A DNA stretch of 64,000 nt from Tritrichomonas musculus (lineage: Eukaryota; Parabasalia; Tritrichomonadida; Tritrichomonadidae), in contig JAPFFF010000006.1 of the NCBI GenBank assembly GCA_039105265.1, positions 5,332,001 to 5,396,000 of the forward strand, given 5' to 3'. Numbering within the stretch: position 1 is the stretch's first letter; each line of letters starts with the position of its first letter. The notes under the pieces are model-generated. The model worked only from the letters and a program-made list of their open reading frames with translations, had not been told where the DNA came from and did no database searches. A program made the translations under genes and the position numbers. Shown here in pieces: positions 39,701-47,696 of this stretch.

Positions 39701-42180
39701 TTGCATCAAGAGATGTTTATTCTTTTGGTCTTATTACTTATCATTTTATCACAAACGAAAAGCCATTTGATGGCATTAGTTCACCTCAAATTTTTAGTTT
39801 GTTAGAAGATTGCAAAAGGCCAGAATTTAAACGTCCTATTTTGGATTGTTATCGAAAACTAATTGAAAAATGTTGGTCGCAGGATCCAAATGACCGTCCG
39901 ACATTTGAAGAAATTGTTTCTCATTTAAGAAACAACAAAGAATTTATTACAGACACAATTGATTTAAATGAATATGAAAATTACATCAACTTTATTGAAA
40001 ACAATCATTTTAAGAATGAAAAATCAACTGAACAACTCGACAACTTTATTGAGTCTCAGAATAGAACTTTTCGTAAAGTGAAAATTGATCAATTGAAAAA
40101 AGATCCAGTCATTCACTTTTCAATTGACATGGGATCACTTAATTTGGATCATTATTCAAAGAAAGCGAAAATAGGATCAGGGGCATTTGGCAATGTTTAC
40201 ACAGCGATAAAGAAAGATACCAATGAAGTCAATGCAGCTAAAGTATCGATTTATGAACTCGATCAATGCTCAGATGACATCATTATGAATCTAACAAGAG
40301 AAGTTGAAATTATGGCGAATCTAAATCATCCAGCAATTCTTCAGTTTCTTGGATACAGTCCGAACAACTTCAAGAACAAGCCAAAGCCAGTTATTTTGAC
40401 TGAATTTGCCGCAGGAGGCTCACTTGATAAAATCATTGAACTAGAAAGAAACAACTGTGGAAATCATGAATGGAATGAAACCAAGAAACTCATTAATTTG
40501 TATGGAATTGCTGCTGGGATGGCATATTTGCATCGCAATGATTATATTCACAGAGATCTGAAACCAGCAAATATTCTTCTTGATGAAAATCTTTATCCAA
40601 AAATAGCTGATTTTGGATTATCAAAAAAATTAAACAATAACCAACAAGATAATGATGATTCAATTGTTGTTCCTTCTGGATTTAAAGGAACTTATCCTTA
40701 TTGCTCACCAGAAATTATATTCAATCAAGAATATGGTTTTAAAGGTGATGTTTATGCATATGGAATGATTGCTTATGAAATAATGACGAACGAATTACCA
40801 TTCGAAAAGTGTAACATATATCAAATAATTGCAAAGCTGCATCAAGGATATCTTCCCGATTTTAAATATCCAATTCCGTATTGTTATCGTCATCTTATCA
40901 CAAAATGCTTATCAAGAGCAACATACAACAGACCGAAATTTGATGAAATTGTTGAAGCTCTTGAAACAAGGAAAGAATTCATTACATCTGATGTTGATGA
41001 AGATGAATACATGGACTACATCTCAATGATCAAACAGGATGATGAAATAATAATGAAACATCCACAAGAAAAGCAAAAACAACAAGAAAAAGAATCCAAA
41101 CAAATCGAAGTAAATAACAATGAAGCAGATTTAAAACGTGTTGAAGAAATAGACAATGATGATTTGAATTTACAACGTGTTGAAGAAATAGACAATGATG
41201 ATTTGAATTTACAACGTGTTGAAGAAATAGACAATGATGATTTGAATTTACAACGTGTTGAAGAAGTTGAAAATGATGAATCAGAAGAAATCTTTTTAGA
41301 CATAAACAAATTCAAACGAGAAAATATAATTAGCAAAAGTAATCTGTTCAAAGTTTATAAATTTACAAGCAAAGAAAATGAAATGAAATTCATTGGACAA
41401 ATGTCAATGATAAACATCAGACCATTTTCAAAGGAAGATATTTCGAATCTTAAAAGCAATTTTGATATTTTATACAATATCAGCCATCCATCATTGTTGA
41501 AATTCATTGGATTCAGTCCAGTTGATTTTAAGAAGCAACAGAAACCAGTTATTGTCACAGAGTACGCATCGAATGGGACGTTGTCGCACGTATTAGAAAT
41601 AGAAAGGGACAATAAAGACATTGAAGGCTGGAATTTCACAAAGAAGATGATCAATTTATATGGAATTGCATCAGGAATGTCTTATTTACATTCTCTCGGA
41701 ATTTGTCATTCATCCCTTGATCCAGACAACGTCTTTTTAGGTGATTCATTGACACCGAAACTTGGATATTTCGGAATATCGAAACAATTCCAAGTTGAAG
41801 AACAAATGTCTCATCAATCAATGAGTGGATTTAATAATTCAACAGCATATTTGGCACCTGAAGTCATTGAAAATAATGAATATTCACAAGCAAGCGATGT
41901 TTACGCATTCGCGTTTATTATGTTTGAAGTTTTGTCAAATGAAAAGCCTTTCAATGGCATCAATTCAAACCAGATCATAAATGAAGTTGTTGTCAACGAA
42001 ACTCGTCCAAAGATGAACGATAGAATACCAGAAAGTTGCAGGGAATTAATCGATAAATGCTGGTCTCAGGATCCAAAGAAAAGACCATCATTCAAAGATA
42101 TTTTGGATTTCATAAAAAGTGACAAAGAACTGATTGACGATGACCTTATTAAATATGCAAATTTTGTTGACTCTTCATAA
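36784..42180 (+). CDS. Poly-kinase: five tandem TKL-like kinase domains, one with a complete catalytic set
   Basis: The first ATG is 37036 (1714 residues), but the same frame is open from 36784 and encodes the end of a further kinase C-lobe (IPECYRNLIERCW, ERPTF). Domains repeat every 334-386 residues with HRD-loop histidines at 158, 492, 832, 1172 and 1558. Domain 4 is complete: IGSGAFGNVY, AAK, HRDLKPAN, DFG (Asp1192) and SPE. Domains 1 and 2 keep HRDLK but have FGF or SGF for DFG; domains 3 (HYNLKPEN) and 5 (HSSLDPDN) lack HRD. So one likely active Ser/Thr kinase sits among four pseudokinases. A 13-residue repeat links domains 4 and 5. The 5' end appears truncated at an inverted repeat. 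Confidence 0.88.
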   Translation, partial: NQKIPECYRNLIERCWCDDPKERPTFKDIVFTLKNNEEFITENINQEEYRKYIEYIDSTPKEIHRNKGIKELEELAILKTNRSIMAEIVLDQKRSTESNFHINLNKYENLEKNLSNTVSNYKVCTIEENETKIQYTARIYYNELHQFSKSEIKNFCQELRIIPQLNHPAIIKFIGYSPINFENKPTPTVVTDKYSRVHYCNWKFDVNKLLLDSFSFNDTEKLILLFGVASAMSYLHSHNIIHRDLKLENIDTNQLPRLFGFHFAKEIKGDFCKCHHLKGTPAFLAPEVLKNLEYSKSSDVYSFAYLMYIIMTNQRPFSDDQSPQQLIKKICDEKIRPEFKLPIPKCYRQLIERCWSEDPSKRPSFDDILSELRTNRDFITDTVIEKQYLEYVSYIDNYPITFDSSKRIPQIDEIMNNKLNTFIDFNFDMGNREIYESEFYNVSFDNKFELSDYEKQKKIGKGNFYKVWLIRNKITNERFAAKKILALYDRNSALNFTQEVNLYLQFNHPSILKYIGYSPIGFQRNLHEIVVTEYAPMGSLKNILEQNKDLNDTKKLINIYGIASAMLYLHSNNVLHRDLKTEHIFLTKDCYPKLSGFHLSVETQFKSTYEDNKRKGTPLYLSPEVWTEMKYSKSSDVYSFAFAVYEIITNKKPFQEFVGAKELAHEICDNCKRPEIDASVPECYKQLIEKCWSQDPKERPTFEMIVSDLKTNKNYMTENVDEIEFYNYIKFIDESPKSFDTSKKIRNLPEFIQARPYLFYENDTEFGFKKIDETECDSISIDLDTVHIEDYEKQKMIYNTDSFKIYEVIEKKSKKIFLAKTFENLDDISLEINTQLILKNSKSSFLKFIGCSPFNFKKEPKPVIIYENASNGSLQNLLEISNKNDKIQGWTDTKKLIFLYGLASGMSYLNSLNYIHYNLKPENIFLDDFLFPKIGGLEMSRKINGEHVTNMFHIITLMSPYEPPDLFYDEHNFASRDVYSFGLITYHFITNEKPFDGISSPQIFSLLEDCKRPEFKRPILDCYRKLIEKCWSQDPNDRPTFEEIVSHLRNNKEFITDTIDLNEYENYINFIENNHFKNEKSTEQLDNFIESQNRTFRKVKIDQLKKDPVIHFSIDMGSLNLDHYSKKAKIGSGAFGNVYTAIKKDTNEVNAAKVSIYELDQCSDDIIMNLTREVEIMANLNHPAILQFLGYSPNNFKNKPKPVILTEFAAGGSLDKIIELERNNCGNHEWNETKKLINLYGIAAGMAYLHRNDYIHRDLKPANILLDENLYPKIADFGLSKKLNNNQQDNDDSIVVPSGFKGTYPYCSPEIIFNQEYGFKGDVYAYGMIAYEIMTNELPFEKCNIYQIIAKLHQGYLPDFKYPIPYCYRHLITKCLSRATYNRPKFDEIVEALETRKEFITSDVDEDEYMDYISMIKQDDEIIMKHPQEKQKQQEKESKQIEVNNNEADLKRVEEIDNDDLNLQRVEEIDNDDLNLQRVEEIDNDDLNLQRVEEVENDESEEIFLDINKFKRENIISKSNLFKVYKFTSKENEMKFIGQMSMINIRPFSKEDISNLKSNFDILYNISHPSLLKFIGFSPVDFKKQQKPVIVTEYASNGTLSHVLEIERDNKDIEGWNFTKKMINLYGIASGMSYLHSLGICHSSLDPDNVFLGDSLTPKLGYFGISKQFQVEEQMSHQSMSGFNNSTAYLAPEVIENNEYSQASDVYAFAFIMFEVLSNEKPFNGINSNQIINEVVVNETRPKMNDRIPESCRELIDKCWSQDPKKRPSFKDILDFIKSDKELIDDDLIKYANFVDSS
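41137..41280 (+). repeat. 39-bp in-frame tandem repeat (13 residues)
   Basis: Three exact copies (41137-41175, 41176-41214, 41215-41253) encode RVEEIDNDDLNLQ, followed by a partial diverged copy. The result is an acidic linker between kinase domains 4 and 5. The exact copies imply a young, length-variable repeat. Confidence 0.9.
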
Positions 42181-42618
42181 TCATTTCAACAATTTGGCTG
42201 TCAAAATTTTTCCTTTACTAAATAAATATAATAATCTTGTTTATTTTTTTTTTTTAATCTTTCAATAAATTGCCTATTTTCATCAATAAAAATCATTTTT
42301 TTCATTTCATCATATATAAATTATACAAATTTGCTATTTAAATAAAATTTTTTTATAGAAGAGATTATTATATATTGCGTATTTTTGTTGATGAATTTTT
42401 TCTGAATGAATAATCATTTTTTATTAAATAAAAGATGTTAACTTTAAAATCACAAATTTTTATAACAAAAATCATATATTCAGGAAAATTTCATATTTTC
42501 CGTAACAAAAGTGAAAATTTCCGTCACGAAAGTGGAATTCTCCGTTACAAAAGTGAAACAGGTGTAATAGTTCTTTTTATAGATATTATTTTTGAAGATA
42601 TGGATCTTCTTCTGGTTT
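42181..42618. other. intergenic region with short tandem repeat
   Basis: AT-rich spacer. At 42494-42560 three 21-22-bp units of the form ttccgt(a/c)ac(a/g)aaagtg stand in tandem; read on the minus strand they give TFVTEN-like heptads out of frame with the RING2 remnant. Otherwise nothing is seen. Confidence 0.55.
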
Positions 42619-42843
42619 TTAATAAGGGCAAGTAAAATGATCATTATGTGAAGACCAATCCTTTCCACACATCCAGCAAAATTCTTTACCACAATTTGGG
42701 CATCGCATATAATTTGCACCTCCATTTTTTTCAATGGGAGCTTTGCATGATGGATACTTTTTGAATCCCCCTCCAAGACTTTTGATATCATTCAAGTCTT
42801 CTTCAGTAATAGTTTCCCATATCTTTTTATCATTTTCAGTCAT
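42619..42843 (-). pseudogene. RBR RING2 remnant (IBR-type) with altered catalytic Cys
   Basis: A 74-residue frame whose second half is the C-terminal RING2 of RBR ligases: APIEKNGGANYMRCPNCGKEFCWMCGKDWSSH. The usual GGCNH(M/I) is GGANYM here, so the ubiquitin-accepting Cys is Ala, and the first CPxC is YPSC. RING1 and IBR are missing. An in-frame ATG follows an AT-rich leader, so a short protein could be made, but ligase activity is not expected. Either a decayed gene fragment or a small zinc-binding protein. Confidence 0.65.
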
Positions 42844-43321
42844 TTTAATTTTAATTAAAATTTTGACAATTGCGTTTGAATCACTCCTGTCAAAATTATG
42901 TCAAAATTTTTATTTTTCTTAAAGCCCAAAAAGTTCATTTTTCAGTTACATTAAGTAGAAACGTTTCTATGTTAATATTTTTTATGTTAATCTTCTAATA
43001 AATTTCTTAATTATCAGGATAAAAATGATTTAATACTCAAATTCCTATATTCAAAATTTGTATGTTTTGCATTCAAATTTTCTTACAAAAAAAATATGTT
43101 TATCTTAATTAATTAATTAATTAATTAAGTTTAATATTCTTCTATAGAAGAATATTATTAACCTATAAAAAATTAATATTTATACTGTACTTCTAAAAAT
43201 CATTGGAAAAGATCACAAACTTGATAATTGATATCAGATTAACAAGCCTAGAACTAAAATCAATAATAAAAAATAAATATTATTTTTAATGTAATAGAAA
43301 GAAAATAAAATTAATATTTTT
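42844..43321. other. intergenic region with palindrome and TTAA run
   Basis: Holds a (ttaa)n run near 43106-43129 and a perfect 26-bp palindrome at 43132-43157 (core ttcttctatagaagaa), about 165 bases beyond the stop codon of the P2 gene. No gene is seen. Confidence 0.6.
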
Positions 43322-43639
43322 TTAGTTAAAAAGATCATCAAAGCCACCTCCAAGTTCTAATGTTTCTTCTTCTTCTTTATCTTTATTATCTGAATTATTA
43401 TCATCTTTTGATTTAGTTTGTTCAGTTTGTCCTGATTGATCATTTGAAACTAATGACAATTTAGTTTTTCCATTATTGATGACATCTTCTAAGTTTTTCC
43501 CTTCTAATTTGTTAACAATTTCTTCTGCTTTTTTAAAATCAAATTCAATTCCAACACTTTCAATTATTCTCTTGATATCATCAACTTTTGGATTTTCTGT
43601 TCCGAGTTTTGCAAGCATATAAGCAGCAATATATTTCAT
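43322..43639 (-). CDS. RPLP2: 60S acidic ribosomal protein P2
   Basis: A 105-residue protein starting MKYIAAYMLAKLG, the family N-terminus; an in-frame ATG nine codons upstream (43666) is less likely because P2 proteins start at MKY and an initiator-like motif lies between the two. The helical N-domain (VDDIKRIIESVGIEFD, then KLEGKNLEDVINNGK) is followed by a charged hinge and acidic tail. P2 pairs with P1 on the ribosomal stalk and recruits GTPase factors. The tail here is EEEETLELGGGFDDLFN, while most eukaryotes end in SDDDMGFGLFD; the final F-D/N hydrophobic pattern is kept. Confidence 0.92.
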   Translation of the reverse strand: MKYIAAYMLAKLGTENPKVDDIKRIIESVGIEFDFKKAEEIVNKLEGKNLEDVINNGKTKLSLVSNDQSGQTEQTKSKDDNNSDNKDKEEEETLELGGGFDDLFN

Positions 43640-43648
43640 TCTTAAAAA

Positions 43649-43656
43649 TAAAATGA
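43649..43656 (-). promoter_or_regulatory. initiator-like motif TCATTTTA
   Basis: On the minus strand 10 bases upstream of the P2 start codon (leader about 15 nt). It supports the MKY start. Confidence 0.45.
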
Positions 43657-44176
43657 AATTAAACAAAAAAAAACTTATTTGATTTTAATATGTCAAAGTT
43701 TGATAAAATTTTGTGAAAATTTTCTCAAAATTTTGAAATTAATTTTGTGTCAATTGAATTTTTCTTTCAAAAATTTTGATATCCAATTGAAAAAATTGAA
43801 TAAAAAATTTATTATTTTGAAAATCTTCTAGCCTTACCGCTATTTCAAAAAAAAAAAAAAAAAAAAAGCAGTAATGAACTTATTCTTTTATATATCAAAA
43901 ACCTATATTCCAAGGAATGATCAGGGTATTTTTTTTTTTGCAAATCATCTTAATCATTTTATGAAATATCAGTACATTTGATAATTGAATAATCATTACT
44001 GAACATTTCAAGATTTTCTCAATTTTGGAAAAAGTCAAAGTTGATAAAAACGAATGACATGTTTTAATTCTGAAAAATAAAATTTTATCTTTTGAAAAAT
44101 TGAAAACTTTATGATGAAATTTTATAAAAATTTTTGAAAGTAGAAATTCTTTGAATAAGAATTAATTTGCTTTATT
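43657..44176. other. divergent intergenic region
   Basis: AT-rich spacer between the P2 and HECT genes with a poly-A run at about 43847-43867 and a poly-T run near 43931. No gene is seen. Confidence 0.5.
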
Positions 44177-44202
44177 TCATTTTTTATTTTATCATACTTA
44201 TA

Positions 44203-46365
44203 ATGAATGACATTAATTATTTCCCTGATGTCCTTTCCCCTAAGTTCACTGAAAAAGATCAAATATGTCATTCATTAGTTGAAGCAATGATATTTAACCA
44301 AAATTCAAATGATTATGTTTTATCAATGCTTTCTAAATTAAAAAGCTATGCAGACAAATATGGAGAAGATATGATTATCGATACATTATTCATGAGATAC
44401 CTCACCAAAACCCGAACAAAACATGATAAGGGAGAAATCAACAATTTCAATGCCAAATTAATTAAAAAGCAAAGAATTTCTCAATACATTATTGCTTATG
44501 TTTGCTTTAATGATCCAAAAACCAAATTCAACTTCAAAAATCAAATTCATGCCCAATTATACAAAATGTTCTCAAATGAAGACATCATTGTCAATGGAAT
44601 TAAAATTTCAAAAATTATTTGCTATTATGTTTTACAAAAGTTATTTTACATACCATTTACAGAAGAAGACTTAAACAATACAAATGAACAAAATAGTAAA
44701 TCAAACAAAAATAAGCATAATAACAAAGAAATTAATCGACCTTTTGCATTTAACTTCGACATTCATAATGAAATTGACTTTGTTAAGTTGCTTATTTTAC
44801 ATAAAAAAGACAAAAGTGAATATAATCGTTTCCTTGTTAATGAAAAGAATGATGATTTATTATATCTTGCTTCCAAAAATATTGACTTAGCCAATTCAAA
44901 AATAACAAATGGCATTTACTCTGTTATTAAAAAAGACATTTATCAAGGAAACATTTCAAAATATGAAAACAGTAAAGTAATCAAATATTTCGAAGAAGAT
45001 TTCAAAAGATTTATTCAAAAAGCAATCAACAATTTCGATGGAAGAAGAAAAATTGATTCAATGAGAGTATATATCAACAGTATCACAAATATTGAAAGGA
45101 AAATAGAATTGATTTTTGAATTGATGTACATGAAAGAATATGATGATGCCATTGATTTATTGAACAATTTACAGCCAACTAAAGAAATAAAAGATATTTT
45201 GACAGATGATCTTCATTTTGAATCAATTAAAGATTTGTTGAATTGGGTTAAAACACAAGATGCATGCGAATTTATCAAAAAGTTTTCAATAGAAAAAATG
45301 TTAAATCAAAAAGAAAAACTTGCAATTTTCTACAAAAAAGAATTTACAAAGCAAAGAATTTCAATTTCAAGAAACAATCTTTTAAATGACTCAATGAATG
45401 AATTTTTAAGCAAGAAAATGCACCATAAAATCATTAGAATTCATTATGATTCAGAAAAAGGTGTTGATGAAGGTGGATTATCAAAAGATTGGTTCATTAA
45501 TGTTACTGATGAAATCATAAAATCAAAAGCATTCATTCCAACACCAAATGGAACTTCATTAACATTTAATAATAATAATACAGACATCGATAATTCAATA
45601 ATTTACAGATTTACAGGTCAATTAATTGCATCAGCATTCATCAACAAAAAAAATATTGGAATCAAGTTGTCATCATTTATTTTGAAACAATTAATGGAAG
45701 AAAAAATTGATTTAGAAGATATGAAAGATTATGATATAGAATTATATGAATCATTAAAATGGATTTCAGAAAATGATCCAGAACCATTAATGATGACTTT
45801 TGTTGATGGAGATGATATTGAATTATGTGAAGGTGGCCTAAATAAAGATTTAACAGATGAAAACAAAGAAGAATTTATTCGTTTAATGATCGAAAAGAAG
45901 ATCATCCAACCAAACTTAAACTCAATAGAATTGATTAAATATGGATTTCAAGAAGTTATCGATTTAAATGTAATTTCAATTTTCAATTCAGCTGAAGTAA
46001 GAGAAATTATTAATGGCAATGAAACAATCGACTTAGATGATTGGAAAAAGAATACAATATATGACATTCAATATGAAAAGTATTACACGCAATTTTTCAC
46101 AATTATATCCAAATGGTCACAAAAAAAGCTTCATAAATTACTTAAATTTTCTACAGGTTCTTCACTTGTTCCAGTCCAAGGTTTCAAATATCTCGGCTCA
46201 ATTGGTGGATTGTTTCAATTAAACTTTTTAAATATTGATTCAAATAGACTTCCTGAATCTCACACTTGCTTTAACAAAATTGTTATCCCGTTATATGATT
46301 CAATTGAAAAATTTGAAAATAAACTATCATTGGCAATTGAATGCGATACTTTCAACATTGTGTAA
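44203..46365 (+). CDS. HECT E3 ubiquitin ligase
   Basis: A 720-residue protein when started at MNDINYFPDVL (44203); an in-frame ATG at 44167 would add a 12-residue hydrophobic piece. Residues 1-350 are helical with no clear domain, resembling the lead-in of trichomonad HECT proteins. The HECT domain fills about 370-720 with RIHYDSEKGVDEGGLSKDW, YRFTGQLIASAFINK, STGSSLVPVQGF and the catalytic Cys in SHTCFNKIVIP, 32 residues from the end. It is a paralogue of the minimal HECT gene at 20647-21723 but retains an N-terminal region. TCATTTTT at 44177 and TCATACTT at 44192 are candidate initiators. Confidence 0.9.
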   Translation: MNDINYFPDVLSPKFTEKDQICHSLVEAMIFNQNSNDYVLSMLSKLKSYADKYGEDMIIDTLFMRYLTKTRTKHDKGEINNFNAKLIKKQRISQYIIAYVCFNDPKTKFNFKNQIHAQLYKMFSNEDIIVNGIKISKIICYYVLQKLFYIPFTEEDLNNTNEQNSKSNKNKHNNKEINRPFAFNFDIHNEIDFVKLLILHKKDKSEYNRFLVNEKNDDLLYLASKNIDLANSKITNGIYSVIKKDIYQGNISKYENSKVIKYFEEDFKRFIQKAINNFDGRRKIDSMRVYINSITNIERKIELIFELMYMKEYDDAIDLLNNLQPTKEIKDILTDDLHFESIKDLLNWVKTQDACEFIKKFSIEKMLNQKEKLAIFYKKEFTKQRISISRNNLLNDSMNEFLSKKMHHKIIRIHYDSEKGVDEGGLSKDWFINVTDEIIKSKAFIPTPNGTSLTFNNNNTDIDNSIIYRFTGQLIASAFINKKNIGIKLSSFILKQLMEEKIDLEDMKDYDIELYESLKWISENDPEPLMMTFVDGDDIELCEGGLNKDLTDENKEEFIRLMIEKKIIQPNLNSIELIKYGFQEVIDLNVISIFNSAEVREIINGNETIDLDDWKKNTIYDIQYEKYYTQFFTIISKWSQKKLHKLLKFSTGSSLVPVQGFKYLGSIGGLFQLNFLNIDSNRLPESHTCFNKIVIPLYDSIEKFENKLSLAIECDTFNIV

Positions 46366-46664
46366 AATATTATAAATAAAAATTATGTTCGATATTCTTT
46401 TAAAGTTAAATATTTTTCTCTTTGATTTGGTTATATATATATATATATATATGTATTAGTCATTTTTTATTATTTATAGATTGATGACAAATAATATTTA
46501 AAATTCTAAATTGTTATTTGTTTAAATTGTTATAATCATATTTTGCCCATTTTTTTGTTAGAAACATTTTTTTCTTCTGTAATTCAAAACACCCAATTTA
46601 AAATTATAAAAACAATTTCAATTAATAAGTAGTATATAATGTGTGATAATTATATAAATAAGAA

Positions 46665-46741
46665 ATCGGTATCGTTGAATGGTTAAGAAAGGTTTTGAGG
46701 TTTTCAACCTCAAAACCGGGGTTCGACTCCCCGTACCGATA
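46665..46741 (+). tRNA. tRNA-Glu (anticodon UUC), unusual long anticodon stem
   Basis: A perfect 7-bp acceptor stem (ATCGGTA / TACCGAT), a T-arm CGGGG-TTCGACT-CCCCG, and a 7-base anticodon loop TTTTCAA giving UUC (Glu). GAATGGTTAAG fits a D-arm. The anticodon stem can pair over 10 bp (GGTTTTGAGG / CCTCAAAACC) instead of the normal 5, and the D-to-anticodon interval is about 5 bases long. The discriminator would be A46741 and a T-run follows as a pol III terminator. Either a structurally odd working gene or a drifting copy. Confidence 0.75.
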
Positions 46742-46748
46742 TTTTTTT
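46742..46748 (+). terminator. Pol III T-run after tRNA
   Basis: Seven T residues directly after the tRNA discriminator base, with a further T10 run within 10 bases. Confidence 0.5.
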
Positions 46749-47696
46749 GAGTTTTTTTTTTACTCGTTTTACTTATTGATAAAATATTCAATTTAATTTC
46801 AATAAATATTTTATTGTTACTATTACCTCATTTTGTATCAATGAAAATGAGCAGCTTTATCTCAAAAAATTTGTATCCAAAAAAAAAAAACATGAATATC
46901 AATTATATGACATATAAATCATAAACAATGTTTTTTTTTTTTTTTTTTTTAAATTTTTAATAAGAACTCGGAGTAGTAAACACCGTAAATGTTTATGACT
47001 GACATGCAGATAATTTTTTCACTTGAATGCTTTGAAACTGAATGAAAACTGGAGTCATTGTTTTCAAACCTGATGTATGACGCAGAAACTCTCACATTTA
47101 AGCTCGAAATAACAATTTAGTTTTTTAACCACTATTTAAAAGTGATTCTAGTTGCTTCCCGAATGAGCCATGCTTGATTAAAAAGTGGCACTATTTTTTC
47201 ATTCTTTGTGTCAAAAAAACTTCCATAACGTCGTTTATCCCCAACTGAAAATAATTTGACCTAAAAAAAATTCTAAGGTTAGATGATATTTATTTTTATT
47301 ATTTGATTTACCACCAAATTAACTGCTAACAATTAGCTTTTGTCAAATGGAACTATTTTTATTTCATTTTTATAAAATGATAATTGTGAATCCCGAGATT
47401 ATTCATTTTATTGAAGATTAAAAAAAATATTCAATATCGCCAATATGAATCATTATTGGCAATTGTATCGTAAATATAATTCAAATTTTTAAAAGAAAAG
47501 ATGAAAATAAAATGTCTTAGACTCTTACATTTTTATTAATTAATCAATAAAGCAATTGCTTTATGTATCCATCATCAGTGTAATCAATAGGCTCTTTTCA
47601 TAAAAAAATTTAGATGAAATCATAAGAAAATGATTGTATTAGAAACAAAATTCAAAAATATAAATATAAAAACAATGTCTTTTTGATGCTTGTTAA
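46749..47696. other. intergenic region
   Basis: No gene is supported. The stretch 46970-47300 is less AT-rich and more complex than its surroundings and could be a decayed gene or RNA, but no domain or structure is recognised. Confidence 0.45.

Noticed and set aside
43106-43129. (TTAA)n run as a transposon target or CRISPR-like array
   Set aside because: Plain microsatellite without spacers or terminal repeats.
46432-46451. (AT)n run downstream of the HECT gene
   Set aside because: Simple sequence expected in such AT-rich DNA; nothing further attached to it.
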